Shown: positions 36,533 through 45,859, counted from the first letter of the stretch. The stretch is 64,000 nt of DNA from Alphaproteobacteria bacterium (GCA_019137195.1 JAGVSR010000147.1:18957-82956); one strand, 5' to 3'. Made by a program: numbers and translations. Notes: generated by a model not told the origin, from the sequence alone.

Positions 36533-39500
36533 CTACCGTCTGACCTCGAACAGCTTGAGCTGGCGCTCGTCCTGGCCCTTGGTCTCGCGCGCGAGCTGCT
36601 CGATGCGGTCGAACGGCACCTGCTCCGCTTCGATCAGCGAGCGCTGCGCCTTCATCGAGCGCACGAGACCTTCCTGCACGAGGTGGAACTCGCCGACCGT
36701 TTGGCCCGGCAGGACCGCCGCGGGATCGAGCCCGCTCTCGCTCTGGAACGCGGCCCTGAGCTTGCGCAGTGCCGTATCCTCGCGCACGCGGCCGATGAAC
36801 CAGCTCGTAATCTGGTCGCGGCTCTTGTAGTCGAGATCGCCCGGCGACTGGGTCGCCAGCATGATGCCGAGGCCCGCCGAGCGCGCCCGCTTGAGCAGGC
36901 TCTGCAAAGGTTCCGCCGTTGCCGGCTTGGCATTGGCCGGAATGTAGAGGTCCGCCTCGTCGAACATCACGACGGCCTGCAGCTCGTCGTTCGGATTGCG
37001 CTGACAGAAGCGCAGAGCCTCCGACAGGAATTGCGAAACCCAGAACAGGATGTTCTCGTTGTCGCCGAGGAACCCCGTATAGATGATCGAAAGGCGCGTG
37101 CGCCCCTGGCGCTGGAACGGCCCGAGACCGAGCAACGCATCCATCCTGAGGCTCTCGCCGCCGCCTTCGAACAGAACCGAGTTGCGGTGCCGCAAGCTGT
37201 CGAGCTGCGCCACGAGATCGCGCCGTATGCGCCCCGACGGGTCCATGCGCTGCGTGAGATCGGTGAGCTCCGGATCCTCGTCCTCCAAGAGGCTGATGAG
37301 ATCACCGAGCATCACCTCGCGGCTGTAGCGAGCACCGAGAATCCGGAGCGCCACCGAAAGTGTGCCCGACTGCTTCTGGTGCGTTGCCGAGTTCTTCAAG
37401 TGCAGCATGTCGCCCAGAGCCGCCGCCGAGAGGTTGGCCAGGAGCTGCTGCTCGTGATCGGGCAGCTCGTTGATGCCGTTCGGCAGGAGCGTGATCGAGA
37501 TCAGCCGCCCCGACGAGCGCCCCGGCGTATAGACGGCGACGTCGATCGCGTCGGCGAGCTTCTCGCGCTCGCCGCGCCGCTCGCCGAACTCCTCGTCGTT
37601 GGCGCGCCACACGTCCGGGTTCGCGTAGCTGCAGAGATCGCCCTTGCGGTCGATCAGCACTGCCGGGATGCCCTTGAGCAAGAGCTGCTCGATGAGACAG
37701 AGTGCGAGCGTCGTCTTGCCAGAGCCCGAGCCGCCAAGCACTGCCGCGTGCCGCTTCAGGACGTTCTTGTTGAGCGTGATCGCCTTGCCGCGCTGGCCGC
37801 TCTCGCGGCCAGCGAGAATGCTCGAGCCACCTCCGTTCTCGTCGAGGATGACGGACAGCGGCAGGTTGTCGTCGTTGGCCGGCAGCGGCTCCTCTCCGCT
37901 GTCCGTCCACGGCCCCGTCCACTGGGAAACCTGGGCCGCCCCCGCGCCGTCGGTGGCAGCCGCCGGAGCGCCGGCAGGATCGAGCATCGGCAGAGCGGGT
38001 TGCAGGAACGGCGCGTCCTGCACTGTCGCTGTTTTCGCCTCGCCATCCTTGCCGGCCCGCGGCAGCGCCCGGCCGAGAAGGTCGAGCCGCAGGAGCTGGA
38101 TCAGCGTGATGAGGTTGGAGAGGAGCTTCGCGCCCTCGAACCAGCGCGCGAAGCCGCGGTCGGTGCGATGATGCGCGTGGAACTCGCGCACCGTCATCAT
38201 GCGCTCCCACTCGGGGATCGGCACCAGCATCTGCCGGCCGCCGGCATCGCGGAACTTGCGGAATGCCTGCGCGGTCTGGTTCTTCTTGTTGGGCGGGAAG
38301 TCGGACGCGCGCAGCATGAAGCAGCTCTTGCCCGCCATCGACGACAAGACCTTGTCGAGCTGGCGCTTGAGACCACCGCCCTGCGTCGGCCGGTTGCACA
38401 AGAACACACGGCTTTCGGCCACGATGCGCCCGCTGTGCGCGACCTTGAGATCGATCGCCGGCAGGTCGTCGGCGATTTCGAGCCGCTCGACCTGGAGCGT
38501 GACGCCGCCGTCCCATTCATCCTTGGCGAGCCCCAGGCTGGCCACCAGGACGTCCATGAGCTCGTTGTCGTCGGACGGGATCTCCGCCTCCGATGCACTC
38601 TGGAACCGCTCCCACTTCTCGCGAAAATCGACATCGGCCACCGCCGGTACCGACCGCGACGCCGCCTGATCCTCGCCCCCGAAGGCCCCGGCGAGGGCCC
38701 CACCCAGCGCGCCGCCGAGCACGGAGGCGAGCGTCGATGCCCAGCCGTGATCGGCCTGAGGCTCGTCGGGCTCGCCGGCGACCTTGTCGCGAAGTCGGCT
38801 CTGCGCGTGCTCGAGCAGACGCCGCGTCGACAGCCCGCCGAACTCTTCGAAGAACTCCGCACCGAAGAACTGCGCCGGATCGGGAAACGAGAGACCGCCC
38901 GCGTTGGTCTCCGCCTCGTGCTCAAGGCGCTTGGCGATGATGAGCCGCGCCTCCTCGGGCGAGCGGCTTTCGAGCAGGGCCACCGGGCCGGATTTTTCGA
39001 TACGATCGACGTACGACTGCGCCAGCACGCCTCTCACCTGCCCGTAGAAGTCCTCGAGGCACGAGATGATGCAGATCGCGTTCGGCAGCCGGTTGGCAAT
39101 CTGGATGAGGTCGCGCGCCGCACGCTGGAAGCGCTCCTCGGCGTCCTCGAAGAAGCGCAGGTCCTCGACCTGGTCGATGGCGAACACGAGCGCCGCCCTC
39201 TCGACCGTCCACATCAGCTGCCCGAGCGCGGTGATGATCTCGAACGCACGGTCCTCGCCGGTGTTGGGATCGAGCGCCGCGACCGCCTGATGGGCCAACG
39301 GAGTGAGCTGCCGTCCGAACAGATACTGGCGGATTCGCTGGTCGATGCGCGGGTCTTTTCGCTCGAGGTACAGGAGCGCGCGTACGATGTTGATGTCGAG
39401 CTCGAGGTCGCGGAAGCGCGGCGCCGCCACAATCTCGTCGGCGAGGCCGAGCACGAGCTTGGCGAGCGCCTCCTCGCCGAGGCTCGCCTCGCGAAGCTCC

Positions 39501-39964
39501 TCGAGGTCCTTGGCGGGAATGGTTTCGGTGTCGCTGAGCAGAAGCCGCGTCAGACGCTTGAGCCCGCTCTCACCCTCCTCGTCGGGGCTGTACGAGCGCT
39601 CGAGCGAATGGACGAGCCGCCGCAGGTAGTAGTCGGCGTAGTTGGAGACGTCGGGCGTCATCTGGGCATAGCCGAAGTACGCCTTGCCCTCCCGGTGCGT
39701 CCCGGTGCGGAGCGCACGCAGCAGGTGCGTCTTGCCGGCCCCCGACTGGCCGTGGAACAGAAGGATGCGGGCTTCCCGCTTCGAACTCTTGCCGGTCGTT
39801 ATCGCGGTCAAGAGCGTATCGAACTTGACGCGCGCCTTCGCGTGTACGGTCGGCACATCGACGGGGTCGGCCCGCCAGATGTCGTCCTCCCAGGTGATCG
39901 AATGCTCGAACGCCCCCGATAGCTTCTCGGGAGCCACGGCCAAATCTGCGCCTTGCTGCATCAC
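36533..39964 (-). CDS. Large double-ATPase protein: AAA/STAND-like NTPase fused to HerA/FtsK-like translocase
   Basis: The 1143-residue protein has two P-loop modules. The first (about residues 45-400) has Walker A FHGQSGAGKTHLL (71-82) and a Walker B-like strand ALVFAIDQVEDL (258-269), resembling ORC/STAND-type AAA ATPases. A glycine/alanine-rich stretch (415-430) and an unassigned middle domain (about 445-635) follow. The second (about 700-1110) has Walker A AVLGGSGSGKTTLAL (741-755), IDRKGD (771-776), Walker B AVVMFDEADLYIP (997-1009), and ATQSPGDLDYKSRDQITSWF with an arginine-containing IGRVRED, the HerA/VirB4-type translocase pattern. HerA ATPases pump DNA in repair and antiphage systems. 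It lies 147 bases downstream of a winged-helix-like gene. I do not recognise a named system; function is open. Confidence 0.82.
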   Translation of the reverse strand: MMQQGADLAVAPEKLSGAFEHSITWEDDIWRADPVDVPTVHAKARVKFDTLLTAITTGKSSKREARILLFHGQSGAGKTHLLRALRTGTHREGKAYFGYAQMTPDVSNYADYYLRRLVHSLERSYSPDEEGESGLKRLTRLLLSDTETIPAKDLEELREASLGEEALAKLVLGLADEIVAAPRFRDLELDINIVRALLYLERKDPRIDQRIRQYLFGRQLTPLAHQAVAALDPNTGEDRAFEIITALGQLMWTVERAALVFAIDQVEDLRFFEDAEERFQRAARDLIQIANRLPNAICIISCLEDFYGQVRGVLAQSYVDRIEKSGPVALLESRSPEEARLIIAKRLEHEAETNAGGLSFPDPAQFFGAEFFEEFGGLSTRRLLEHAQSRLRDKVAGEPDEPQADHGWASTLASVLGGALGGALAGAFGGEDQAASRSVPAVADVDFREKWERFQSASEAEIPSDDNELMDVLVASLGLAKDEWDGGVTLQVERLEIADDLPAIDLKVAHSGRIVAESRVFLCNRPTQGGGLKRQLDKVLSSMAGKSCFMLRASDFPPNKKNQTAQAFRKFRDAGGRQMLVPIPEWERMMTVREFHAHHRTDRGFARWFEGAKLLSNLITLIQLLRLDLLGRALPRAGKDGEAKTATVQDAPFLQPALPMLDPAGAPAAATDGAGAAQVSQWTGPWTDSGEEPLPANDDNLPLSVILDENGGGSSILAGRESGQRGKAITLNKNVLKRHAAVLGGSGSGKTTLALCLIEQLLLKGIPAVLIDRKGDLCSYANPDVWRANDEEFGERRGEREKLADAIDVAVYTPGRSSGRLISITLLPNGINELPDHEQQLLANLSAAALGDMLHLKNSATHQKQSGTLSVALRILGARYSREVMLGDLISLLEDEDPELTDLTQRMDPSGRIRRDLVAQLDSLRHRNSVLFEGGGESLRMDALLGLGPFQRQGRTRLSIIYTGFLGDNENILFWVSQFLSEALRFCQRNPNDELQAVVMFDEADLYIPANAKPATAEPLQSLLKRARSAGLGIMLATQSPGDLDYKSRDQITSWFIGRVREDTALRKLRAAFQSESGLDPAAVLPGQTVGEFHLVQEGLVRSMKAQRSLIEAEQVPFDRIEQLARETKGQDERQLKLFEVRR

Positions 39965-40111
39965 TCCGGCTTCCTTCGACGCATCGGTGTCTCACCCTTG
40001 GGAATCGACACCCGTAACCCGGCATGCGTGACCGGCTCGTCCGCTGACGAGCCGTCATGGCGCTGCCGGCTGGGCGACGTCGGGACCTTACGGTCGGGAC
40101 ACCGCATTCCC

Positions 40112-41257
40112 TCAGTCTTCGACGCGTACGAAGTGCCAGACCGTATTCTTGTAGACGATGGCCGAGCTGTCGAACTCGTCCTTACGCTTCTTGTCTTTCA
40201 GATCGGCATTGGCGAGCACGATGGCACCGGTCCGGTGCGCCTCGGCGAGCATGCACTTGAACTCGATTTCGCTGAGGTCCCAAGCAGTCTCGGATCTGCG
40301 AATCGCCTGCCATACGTGGCTGATAAACGCCTTTCGATTCCCTGGCCAGCCCTCGGCGCAGGTGCGTGCCGCCGCCATCACGCCCGAAGCGAAATCGACA
40401 AGTCCCGGACGACTCGGGTGAGCGGCTGGAGGTGGCCGCGCGGCCGCCGGCTCCGTGTCGTTCGCGGGCGGTGGCAACTGGTCGGGCGAAGCCTTTACAA
40501 CCTGGGGCACGCTCCGCGCCTCAGCAGCAAGCACCGCCGTGCCGAGCGACTTGAGGATCGCGGCCCTGAGCGCATCCATGTCCTGCTGTACGGCGCCAAC
40601 CTGCTCGGCGGCGAGATGGGCGATGAGCTTCTGGTCGGTCGAAAGATCGCGCGGATTTTGCGACAGCTGCCCGGCGAGCGTTCGGCCCGCCTTTGCCGTG
40701 AACGCAGATCCCTTGCCGAGCCCGGCTTTCACCTTGTTGCCGAACGCACGCTCGAGCGCCACCAAGGCGAGCTGCGCCCTGAGCTTGGCCGGAGAGGGGT
40801 TTTTCTTGCCGGCCAGTTTGAAGGCCTTCTGCAGAATCAGCGCCCTCATACCCTCGGGCCGTGCCAACATCTTGAGGCGGGAGGCACTCTCTCCTTCGAG
40901 CCCAAGCCCCTTGGCGATGAGCGCGATGTCGCGGATCTGTGGCCAAGCCGCACTCGCCAGTCCCTTGCACGACAGAAATGCGGCGACCGCAGCCTCGCCG
41001 TGGTCAGTTGCCTTCAGCCTGCCCCGACCTTCGGTTGCGAAGCCGCCCTCGACCAGATGTCCTGTATGCAACTCGGCCAGCCGCCGCCATTCGGCCGGGG
41101 AAAGCTTGTGGGCGAAGAGTGGCCCGAGATCCTGCACGATCTCCGAGCGCGTTGCCCCGCCGTGGACGGCGATGCGCGCGAGCAAGGCCTCGCCGAGCGG
41201 GGTCAGCCCCCGCGGCTCGGGCTCGGCACGGGATGCCCCGGTCTGAGCGGCCGCCAT
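40112..41257 (-). CDS. Winged-helix-like partner protein of the double ATPase
   Basis: I do not recognise the family of this 381-residue protein. Residues about 18-95 look like a winged-helix domain (LTPLGEALLARIAVHGGATRSEIVQDL, then WRRLAELHTGHLVEGGFATEGRGRLKATDHG). Residues 100-250 are helical and basic. A Pro/Ala linker (255-285) leads to a C-terminal domain (286-381) with a second winged-helix look (AFISHVWQAIR, LSEIEFKCMLAEAHRTGAIVLANADL) ending in SSAIVYKNTVWHFVRVED. DNA or RNA binding is likely. It is upstream of the double-ATPase gene on the same strand and probably forms a functional pair with it, giving a reader plus motor arrangement. Confidence 0.72.
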   Translation of the reverse strand: MAAAQTGASRAEPEPRGLTPLGEALLARIAVHGGATRSEIVQDLGPLFAHKLSPAEWRRLAELHTGHLVEGGFATEGRGRLKATDHGEAAVAAFLSCKGLASAAWPQIRDIALIAKGLGLEGESASRLKMLARPEGMRALILQKAFKLAGKKNPSPAKLRAQLALVALERAFGNKVKAGLGKGSAFTAKAGRTLAGQLSQNPRDLSTDQKLIAHLAAEQVGAVQQDMDALRAAILKSLGTAVLAAEARSVPQVVKASPDQLPPPANDTEPAAARPPPAAHPSRPGLVDFASGVMAAARTCAEGWPGNRKAFISHVWQAIRRSETAWDLSEIEFKCMLAEAHRTGAIVLANADLKDKKRKDEFDSSAIVYKNTVWHFVRVED

Positions 41258-41725
41258 TCGTCGTCTCCCATGGCAGTCCCACGGCTTTGGATTGCCGGGT
41301 TGCAGTTGGAACCTCGGACGCGAACGAATCAGTTGAGGCTAGGTGGCGAGATTGCCCGAAGTCGAGCCGACCGTCCAAGGCCGGAACGCTCAGAACGTGG
41401 GAAAGAGAGCGCCTGTGACCGGACCCGAGCGCTGTTTCGCCAAGATCGGGTCAAACTCGCGACATCATCCTGAGAAGAAATGCATTTCGAGCCGCTGACA
41501 GCCGAATCGGTCGACAGGGAGACGCTCGTGCGTCGGTCGAGATCGGGAAGCGCGTTCCAAAGCGACGGTGGGATCGGCTCGACAGCCTGAACTGAGCGCA
41601 ACAACGGGAAGAAGGTCTCTCAATTCAGGACACGAGGTGGGGCCGCCTTACCATTAACGCCGAGTTAACGGATGCTATGCGATGCTTTCAATCTGTTCCG
41701 TGCGTCACCTGGCGGGGGTAGTTTG
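41258..41725. other. Gene-free stretch with a CtrA-type site
   Basis: These 468 bases separate the winged-helix gene from the CAP lipoprotein gene. Open frames inside have no family resemblance, lack good ribosome sites and have arginine/serine-rich composition, so I do not call a gene. The right end holds the perfect TTAA-N7-TTAAC element listed separately, and both divergent promoters should lie here. Confidence 0.5.
41654..41669 (+). promoter_or_regulatory. Perfect CtrA-type box upstream of the CAP lipoprotein gene
   Basis: TTAA (41654-41657), seven bases, TTAAC (41665-41669) matches the full CtrA half-site pair TTAA-N7-TTAAC. It ends 56 bases before the start codon, a sensible place for promoter control by the cell-cycle regulator CtrA. 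Confidence 0.6.
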
Positions 41726-42382
41726 ATGGTTCGCGTCGCGTTTGCCGCCGTCGTGGCAGCATCTCTTTCGGCCTGCAGTCTCGGCACAGCGTCGTTGCCG
41801 ATGGACTTCGCTGGCAGCTCGTCGTCTTCGTCGACGGCCTCGATCTCGACCAAGAAGGCGCCATCGAGCGGTCTCGGCGGCGACACGTCGGCCCCCCGGA
41901 CCCAGGTCGCCAGCCTCGACAAGGCGCCGAAAGGCTCGTTCGAGCTTCCGCCCAAGGGGGCCCTCTCCGATCGCGACTATTCCGCAACCGCCCTCGATCC
42001 CGAGCGCGCCCGCGACATCATCAACCAGTACCGCGCCGAGAAAGGCTTGAAGCCGGTGAAGCTCAATGCGGCGCTGACCGAGGCGGCCAAGGCCCACTCC
42101 CGCGACCTATCGAAATGGGACCGGATCTCGCACTACGGCTCCGACGGCTCGAATCCCTGGGACCGGGTCAAGCGCACTGGCTATAAGGCCCGCCTCGCGG
42201 CCGAGAACGTCGGCACCGGCCAGATCTCCTTCGACGAGGTCATGAAGGGCTGGAAGGAGAGTGCCGGCCACAACAAGAACCTCCTCCTCCCGGACGCGAG
42301 GGAGATGGGCATCGCCCTGGTCCAGGATCCCAAGACCGAGTTCAAGTCCTTCTGGACGCTCGTGCTCGGCACCTCGATGTAG
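41726..42382 (+). CDS. CAP (SCP-like) domain lipoprotein
   Basis: The 218-residue protein has a lipoprotein signal peptide (MVRVAFAAVVAASLSAC, lipobox LSAC), a Ser/Thr-rich linker, and a CAP/PR-1 domain (about residues 90-218): ARDIINQYRAEKGLKPVKLNAALTEAAKAHSRDLSKWDRISHYG, then GENV-like AAENVGTGQISFDEVMKGWKESAGHNKNLL. The conserved histidines and glutamates of the CAP cavity are visible. Bacterial CAP proteins are envelope proteins of mostly unknown function. The ATG at 41726 has GGCGGGGG upstream and gives the lipoprotein signal. A CtrA-type box lies in the promoter. Confidence 0.9.
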   Translation: MVRVAFAAVVAASLSACSLGTASLPMDFAGSSSSSSTASISTKKAPSSGLGGDTSAPRTQVASLDKAPKGSFELPPKGALSDRDYSATALDPERARDIINQYRAEKGLKPVKLNAALTEAAKAHSRDLSKWDRISHYGSDGSNPWDRVKRTGYKARLAAENVGTGQISFDEVMKGWKESAGHNKNLLLPDAREMGIALVQDPKTEFKSFWTLVLGTSM

Positions 42383-42470
42383 CCGCCGGCACCGTCTCGT
42401 GGCGTTGCGTTCGCCACCGGTCGCGGCGACCGAGCGCGGCGTGGCCACGCCGTCATGCACCTTGAACGGC

Positions 42471-43070
42471 TTAGACCACGTTGCGGTCGCGCAAGGCTAT
42501 GAGATGCCGCTCGGCCGCCCGCACACCCGCAACCGGCCCGATCTCCTCCCTGATCTTCACGACGTCGCCATCGCTGTCTCGGTCGTAGCCGGTGACGACG
42601 GTCAGCATTCCCGACCCGTCGCGGCGCTCCTTGCGCTCGAGCGCGACGATGCGATCCGGCATCACGGAGGTAACCTTGCGCGTCTTGCCATCGACAATGG
42701 TGAGGAGCCGCTTGTCGGTGACGGCATGCACCGTGTGTCGGGCCGAGTACCAGGTCCAGAGCGGGGCCGATAGCATTGCGAGCCCGATGGCGACGAACGG
42801 GATCAGAAAGAGGATGAAGAAGATGCCCAGTCCCGTGCTCATGTGCCCGGGCTCCCCTGGCGCCTTGCCGCCGGCGACGAGGCCGTAGACAGCCATCGCG
42901 AACATGAACCCGGAGATCGCCGTCCACGGCACGGCAAAAAGGAGAATGGGGAGCGTTGCGACGGAGGCACGTCCAGGCGACGGTTGCCCCGCCCAGCGAA
43001 CGACCTCGCCCTTGGTCTCCTCCTTGAGAGCATGTGCGAGAGGGGCCGGCAGCGATTGCGGGAAGTTCAT
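42471..43070 (-). CDS. PH-like domain membrane protein
   Basis: The 199-residue protein has two membrane segments (about residues 38-65 and 80-105) followed by a bacterial PH-like domain: YSARHTVHAVTDKRLLTIVDGKTRKVTSVMPDRIVALERKERRDGSGMLTVV. The ARHTVHAVTDKRL motif is typical of the YdbS/YdbT-type (bPH2) group. Function is unknown; such domains occur in envelope-stress and membrane proteins. The ATG at 43070 starts MNFPQSLPAPLAHALKEE; it is divergent from the zincin gene at 43214. Confidence 0.75.
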   Translation of the reverse strand: MNFPQSLPAPLAHALKEETKGEVVRWAGQPSPGRASVATLPILLFAVPWTAISGFMFAMAVYGLVAGGKAPGEPGHMSTGLGIFFILFLIPFVAIGLAMLSAPLWTWYSARHTVHAVTDKRLLTIVDGKTRKVTSVMPDRIVALERKERRDGSGMLTVVTGYDRDSDGDVVKIREEIGPVAGVRAAERHLIALRDRNVV

Positions 43071-43213
43071 GCGGCAATCATTACGAGCCCTCTGTAATGG
43101 AAGCATGAATTGGCTTGGTGAAGGCTCCCTTGCAAAGCTGTGCTTGCGCTCTAAATTGCCGGGCTCGGACCGCAGTCGGGACGATCCGAGACGCAGGCCA
43201 GGAGTCGAGGCGA

Positions 43214-43630
43214 ATGCAGGACCAAAACGGATGGCGTGACGCCCTTGCGCCGAGCCTCGCTGACTTCGAGAGCCTTGCGGCTACCGCCTGGAACAGGTTG
43301 CCTGCACACTTCCGGCAAGTCTGCGGCGACGTCGTCATCCGCATCGAGGACTTCGCCGCCGAGGACGTCCTCGACAGCCTCGACATCGAGGACCCCTTTG
43401 ACCTGATGGGCCTTTACCAGGGCGTCAGCCTCGCTCAGAAGAGCGTGCTCGACCCCCCCCGCGAGCCCGACATGGTGTTCCTCTACCGGCGCGCCATTCT
43501 CGATTATTGGACCGACGGCGAGGATACGCTCGGCGAGATCATAACCCACGTGCTGGTTCACGAGATCGGCCATCACTTCGGGTTTTCGGATGAGGACATG
43601 GAGGACATCGAGGCCGAGGCCGCGGCCTGA
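43214..43630 (+). CDS. Zincin-like metallopeptidase family protein
   Basis: The 138-residue cytoplasmic protein matches the small metallopeptidase-like family (PF06262 type): LPAHFRQVCGDVVIRIEDFAAEDVL, then PFDLMGLYQGVSLAQKSV, VFLYRRAILDYW and the zinc-binding motif ITHVLVHEIGHHFGFSDEDMEDIE. HEIGHHFG with a downstream acidic residue supplies the metal ligands. Substrates are unknown. The ATG at 43214 has GGAGTCGAGG just upstream. A second, exported HExxH-type protein is encoded next. Confidence 0.88.
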   Translation: MQDQNGWRDALAPSLADFESLAATAWNRLPAHFRQVCGDVVIRIEDFAAEDVLDSLDIEDPFDLMGLYQGVSLAQKSVLDPPREPDMVFLYRRAILDYWTDGEDTLGEIITHVLVHEIGHHFGFSDEDMEDIEAEAAA

Positions 43631-43777
43631 CGCGAGGCCATATGCTCTTGCGGCAACAAGGTGTGGCGGGTTGGCCCTAGTACATCGCCACAGCTTGTTT
43701 CGGTCTAGAATACTTGGCAAATTGAGGTAGCTCCCGTTCGGGGGCGAGGTGTGGGGCAAATCGCTTCGGCGGTGGAG

Positions 43778-44305
43778 ATGATGACGGCCTGGAAGCGATC
43801 CATCCTGGCTTGTGGGGGTATTCTTGCGGCTGGCGTGCTCGGCCTTGCCGGGATCGCCGCAGCCGACGACGTCCCCACGCCGGAGGAGTACGTTGAGCAT
43901 GTCGGCGGCGACAGCAAGCTGCTCGAGCCTGGCGAGTTCAAGCTCGACGGCCGCCCGCAGTGGTGCGGAAAGCGCCCAACGGTCGTCGACGACCAGCTCG
44001 ATGACTATGGCGCTGCCTATCCCGGCTTTCTGATCTTCAACACGCGCCTCCTGAACAAGGTCTCGCGTCCGGTGAAGTTCTGGATCTTCGCCCACGAATG
44101 CGGTCATCAGTTCCGGGGCCCCGACGAGGCAACGGCCGACTGCTTCGCCGTGCAGCGCGGCCGGCGCGAGCAATGGCTCGACGAAACGGGTCTCGAGGAG
44201 ATCTGCAGCTTCATCGCCCCCGCCAAGGGCGACGCCATGCACTTCTCCGGCAGCTACCGCTGCGAGTACATGCGCCAGTGCTACGCCGACCCGACGGTGC
44301 GCTGA
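43778..44305 (+). CDS. Exported HExxH-type putative metallopeptidase
   Basis: The 175-residue product has a signal peptide (MMTAWKRSILACGGILAAGVLGLAGIAAA) and, in the mature part, VKFWIFAHECGHQFRGPDEATADCFAVQRGRREQW. HECGH provides two zinc histidines and the glutamate base; the downstream EATADCFAVQ resembles the third-ligand helix of gluzincins. Several cysteines (in PQWCGK, HECGH, TADCF, EEICSF, YRCEY and RQCYA) could form disulfides in the periplasm. Start options are ATGs at 43778 and 43781 and a GTG at 43751. No family name is offered; the peptidase role is inferred from the motif. Confidence 0.75.
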   Translation: MMTAWKRSILACGGILAAGVLGLAGIAAADDVPTPEEYVEHVGGDSKLLEPGEFKLDGRPQWCGKRPTVVDDQLDDYGAAYPGFLIFNTRLLNKVSRPVKFWIFAHECGHQFRGPDEATADCFAVQRGRREQWLDETGLEEICSFIAPAKGDAMHFSGSYRCEYMRQCYADPTVR

Positions 44306-44349
44306 GCACAGCGCCGGTTGCGGAGTGCCGCACCGGGAGTTGAAGAAGA

Positions 44350-44907
44350 ATGTCGTGCTCATCGAGCCACTGCCGCATCGAGCCCTACCCCGCAGTGGCG
44401 CACTGTGCCGGAGTGACGACGGGACTCGACCACGTATTTTTCACCTCGAGTGCCACTCGGTCGTTTGCCAGCGACGAGGTCCGACAGGCCTTCCGCGAGC
44501 GCTGGCTCGGCCGATATCTCGACCGCTTCCCCGATTGCGCCTTCGTGGCCTTCGATGGTGATGGCGAGGTCGCCGGTTACGTCGTCGGCAGCCTCGACGA
44601 TCCGGCGAGAAACCCGCTCTTCGGCGACATCGGCTACTTCGCGCTGCTTGCCGATGTCACCCAGCGCTTCCCCGCCCAGCTCCACGTCAATGTGCGGGAG
44701 GACTGCCGGAGCGCGGGCCTCGGCGCCACCCTCGTCGCCCGCTTCGCCGCCCTGGCCCGCAGTCATGGCTGCCCCGGCCTCCACGTCGTCACCGCCAAGA
44801 CCATGAGGAACGTCGGCTTCTACCTCCGCAACGGCTTTCGCCGGGAGCGCTCATTTCCGTGGCACGGCCACGAGCTCCTGTTCCTCGCCCAGCCGCTCGA
44901 CAGTTGA
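44350..44907 (+). CDS. GNAT-family N-acetyltransferase
   Basis: The 185-residue protein has the GNAT fold: beta strand [20 protein letters not shown], acetyl-CoA-binding motif A in [30 protein letters not shown] (R-x-x-G-x-G/A pattern), and motif [27 protein letters not shown]. The substrate is not predictable. It follows the HExxH gene by 44 bases and may be cotranscribed with it. Confidence 0.88.
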   Translation: MSCSSSHCRIEPYPAVAHCAGVTTGLDHVFFTSSATRSFASDEVRQAFRERWLGRYLDRFPDCAFVAFDGDGEVAGYVVGSLDDPARNPLFGDIGYFALLADVTQRFPAQLHVNVREDCRSAGLGATLVARFAALARSHGCPGLHVVTAKTMRNVGFYLRNGFRRERSFPWHGHELLFLAQPLDS

Positions 44908-45068
44908 CACGCCGCCCCGCAACAGGGCGTGGAGAGGTCGAGAGCGGTGGAGCACTCACTCGCAGCGCTCGCTTCGGCGCACCGCTCAACCCTGGCAATC
45001 TTCCGCCGTATCCATCGCCCCCTCCCCCGTGCATACTCGGCCCATGGTCAACAGAGCCCTCTGATTCG

Positions 45069-45851
45069 ATGCCAGAGACCGCAACCAGCCCGAAGGACTC
45101 ATCGGACGCCGCAACCGCCGTCGCCGTCGAGATGAAGGGCGTCGACAAGCACTTTGGCGCCTTCCACGTCCTGAAGAGCATCGACCTCACCGTGCGTGCG
45201 GGCGAGAAGATCGTGATCTGCGGACCGTCGGGCTCCGGAAAGTCGACCCTGATACGTCTCGTCAACGGGCTCGAGTCCCACGACGCCGGCCGTATCGTCG
45301 TCGACAGCACCGAGCTCGACGGCGACGTACGCAATCTCGCGAAGGTGCGCGCCGAGACCGGCATGGTGTTCCAGAGCTTCAACCTGTTCCCGCACCTGAC
45401 GGTGCTGGACAACCTTTGCCTCGCGCCCCAGTGGGTGAAGAAGAAGCCGCGCGCGGAAGCAGAGAAGGCAGCACTCGATCTCCTCGCCCGCGTTCGCATC
45501 CGCGAGCAGGCGATGAAGTATCCGAGCCAGCTCTCGGGCGGCCAGCAGCAGCGCGTCGCCATCGCTCGCGCACTCGCCATGAGCCCGCGCATCATGCTGT
45601 TCGACGAGCCGACCAGCGCCCTCGACCCCGAGATGGTCAAGGAGGTCCTGGACACCATGATCGAGCTAGCGCGAGGCGGCATGACCATGCTCGTCGTCAC
45701 CCACGAGATGGGATTCGCCAAGGCCGTCGCCGACCGCGTCATTTTCATGGACGAGGGCCGCATCGTCGAGGAGGCCCCGCCATCCGCCTTTTTCTCCGCT
45801 CCCCGCCACGACCGAACGAGGGCGTTTCTCGCCCAGATCTTGAACCACTGA
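45069..45851 (+). CDS. Polar amino-acid ABC transporter ATP-binding protein
   Basis: The 260-residue protein is a PAAT-type ATPase (GlnQ/AapP group): [21 protein letters not shown], Walker [11 protein letters not shown]-loop [19 protein letters not shown], signature [17 protein letters not shown], Walker [17 protein letters not shown] and [21 protein letters not shown]. Its closest look is AapP of the general L-amino-acid system. It precedes a matching binding-protein gene by eight bases, but no permease genes (aapQ, aapM) lie nearby, so it must work with permeases encoded elsewhere. Confidence 0.93.
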   Translation: MPETATSPKDSSDAATAVAVEMKGVDKHFGAFHVLKSIDLTVRAGEKIVICGPSGSGKSTLIRLVNGLESHDAGRIVVDSTELDGDVRNLAKVRAETGMVFQSFNLFPHLTVLDNLCLAPQWVKKKPRAEAEKAALDLLARVRIREQAMKYPSQLSGGQQQRVAIARALAMSPRIMLFDEPTSALDPEMVKEVLDTMIELARGGMTMLVVTHEMGFAKAVADRVIFMDEGRIVEEAPPSAFFSAPRHDRTRAFLAQILNH

Positions 45852-45859
45852 GCTAGCCG

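Noticed and set aside
36683..39922. 1079-codon plus-strand frame opposite the double ATPase gene
   Set aside because: The minus-strand frame has two full sets of ATPase motifs. The plus-strand frame is arginine/leucine-rich with no motifs and is a shadow of it.
39965..40111. Extra small gene between the winged-helix and ATPase genes
   Set aside because: The 147-base gap has no frame with a credible start or composition.
41329..41604. 91-codon minus-strand frame in the gap before the CAP lipoprotein gene
   Set aside because: Low-complexity serine/arginine-rich sequence, no ribosome site of note and no family resemblance.
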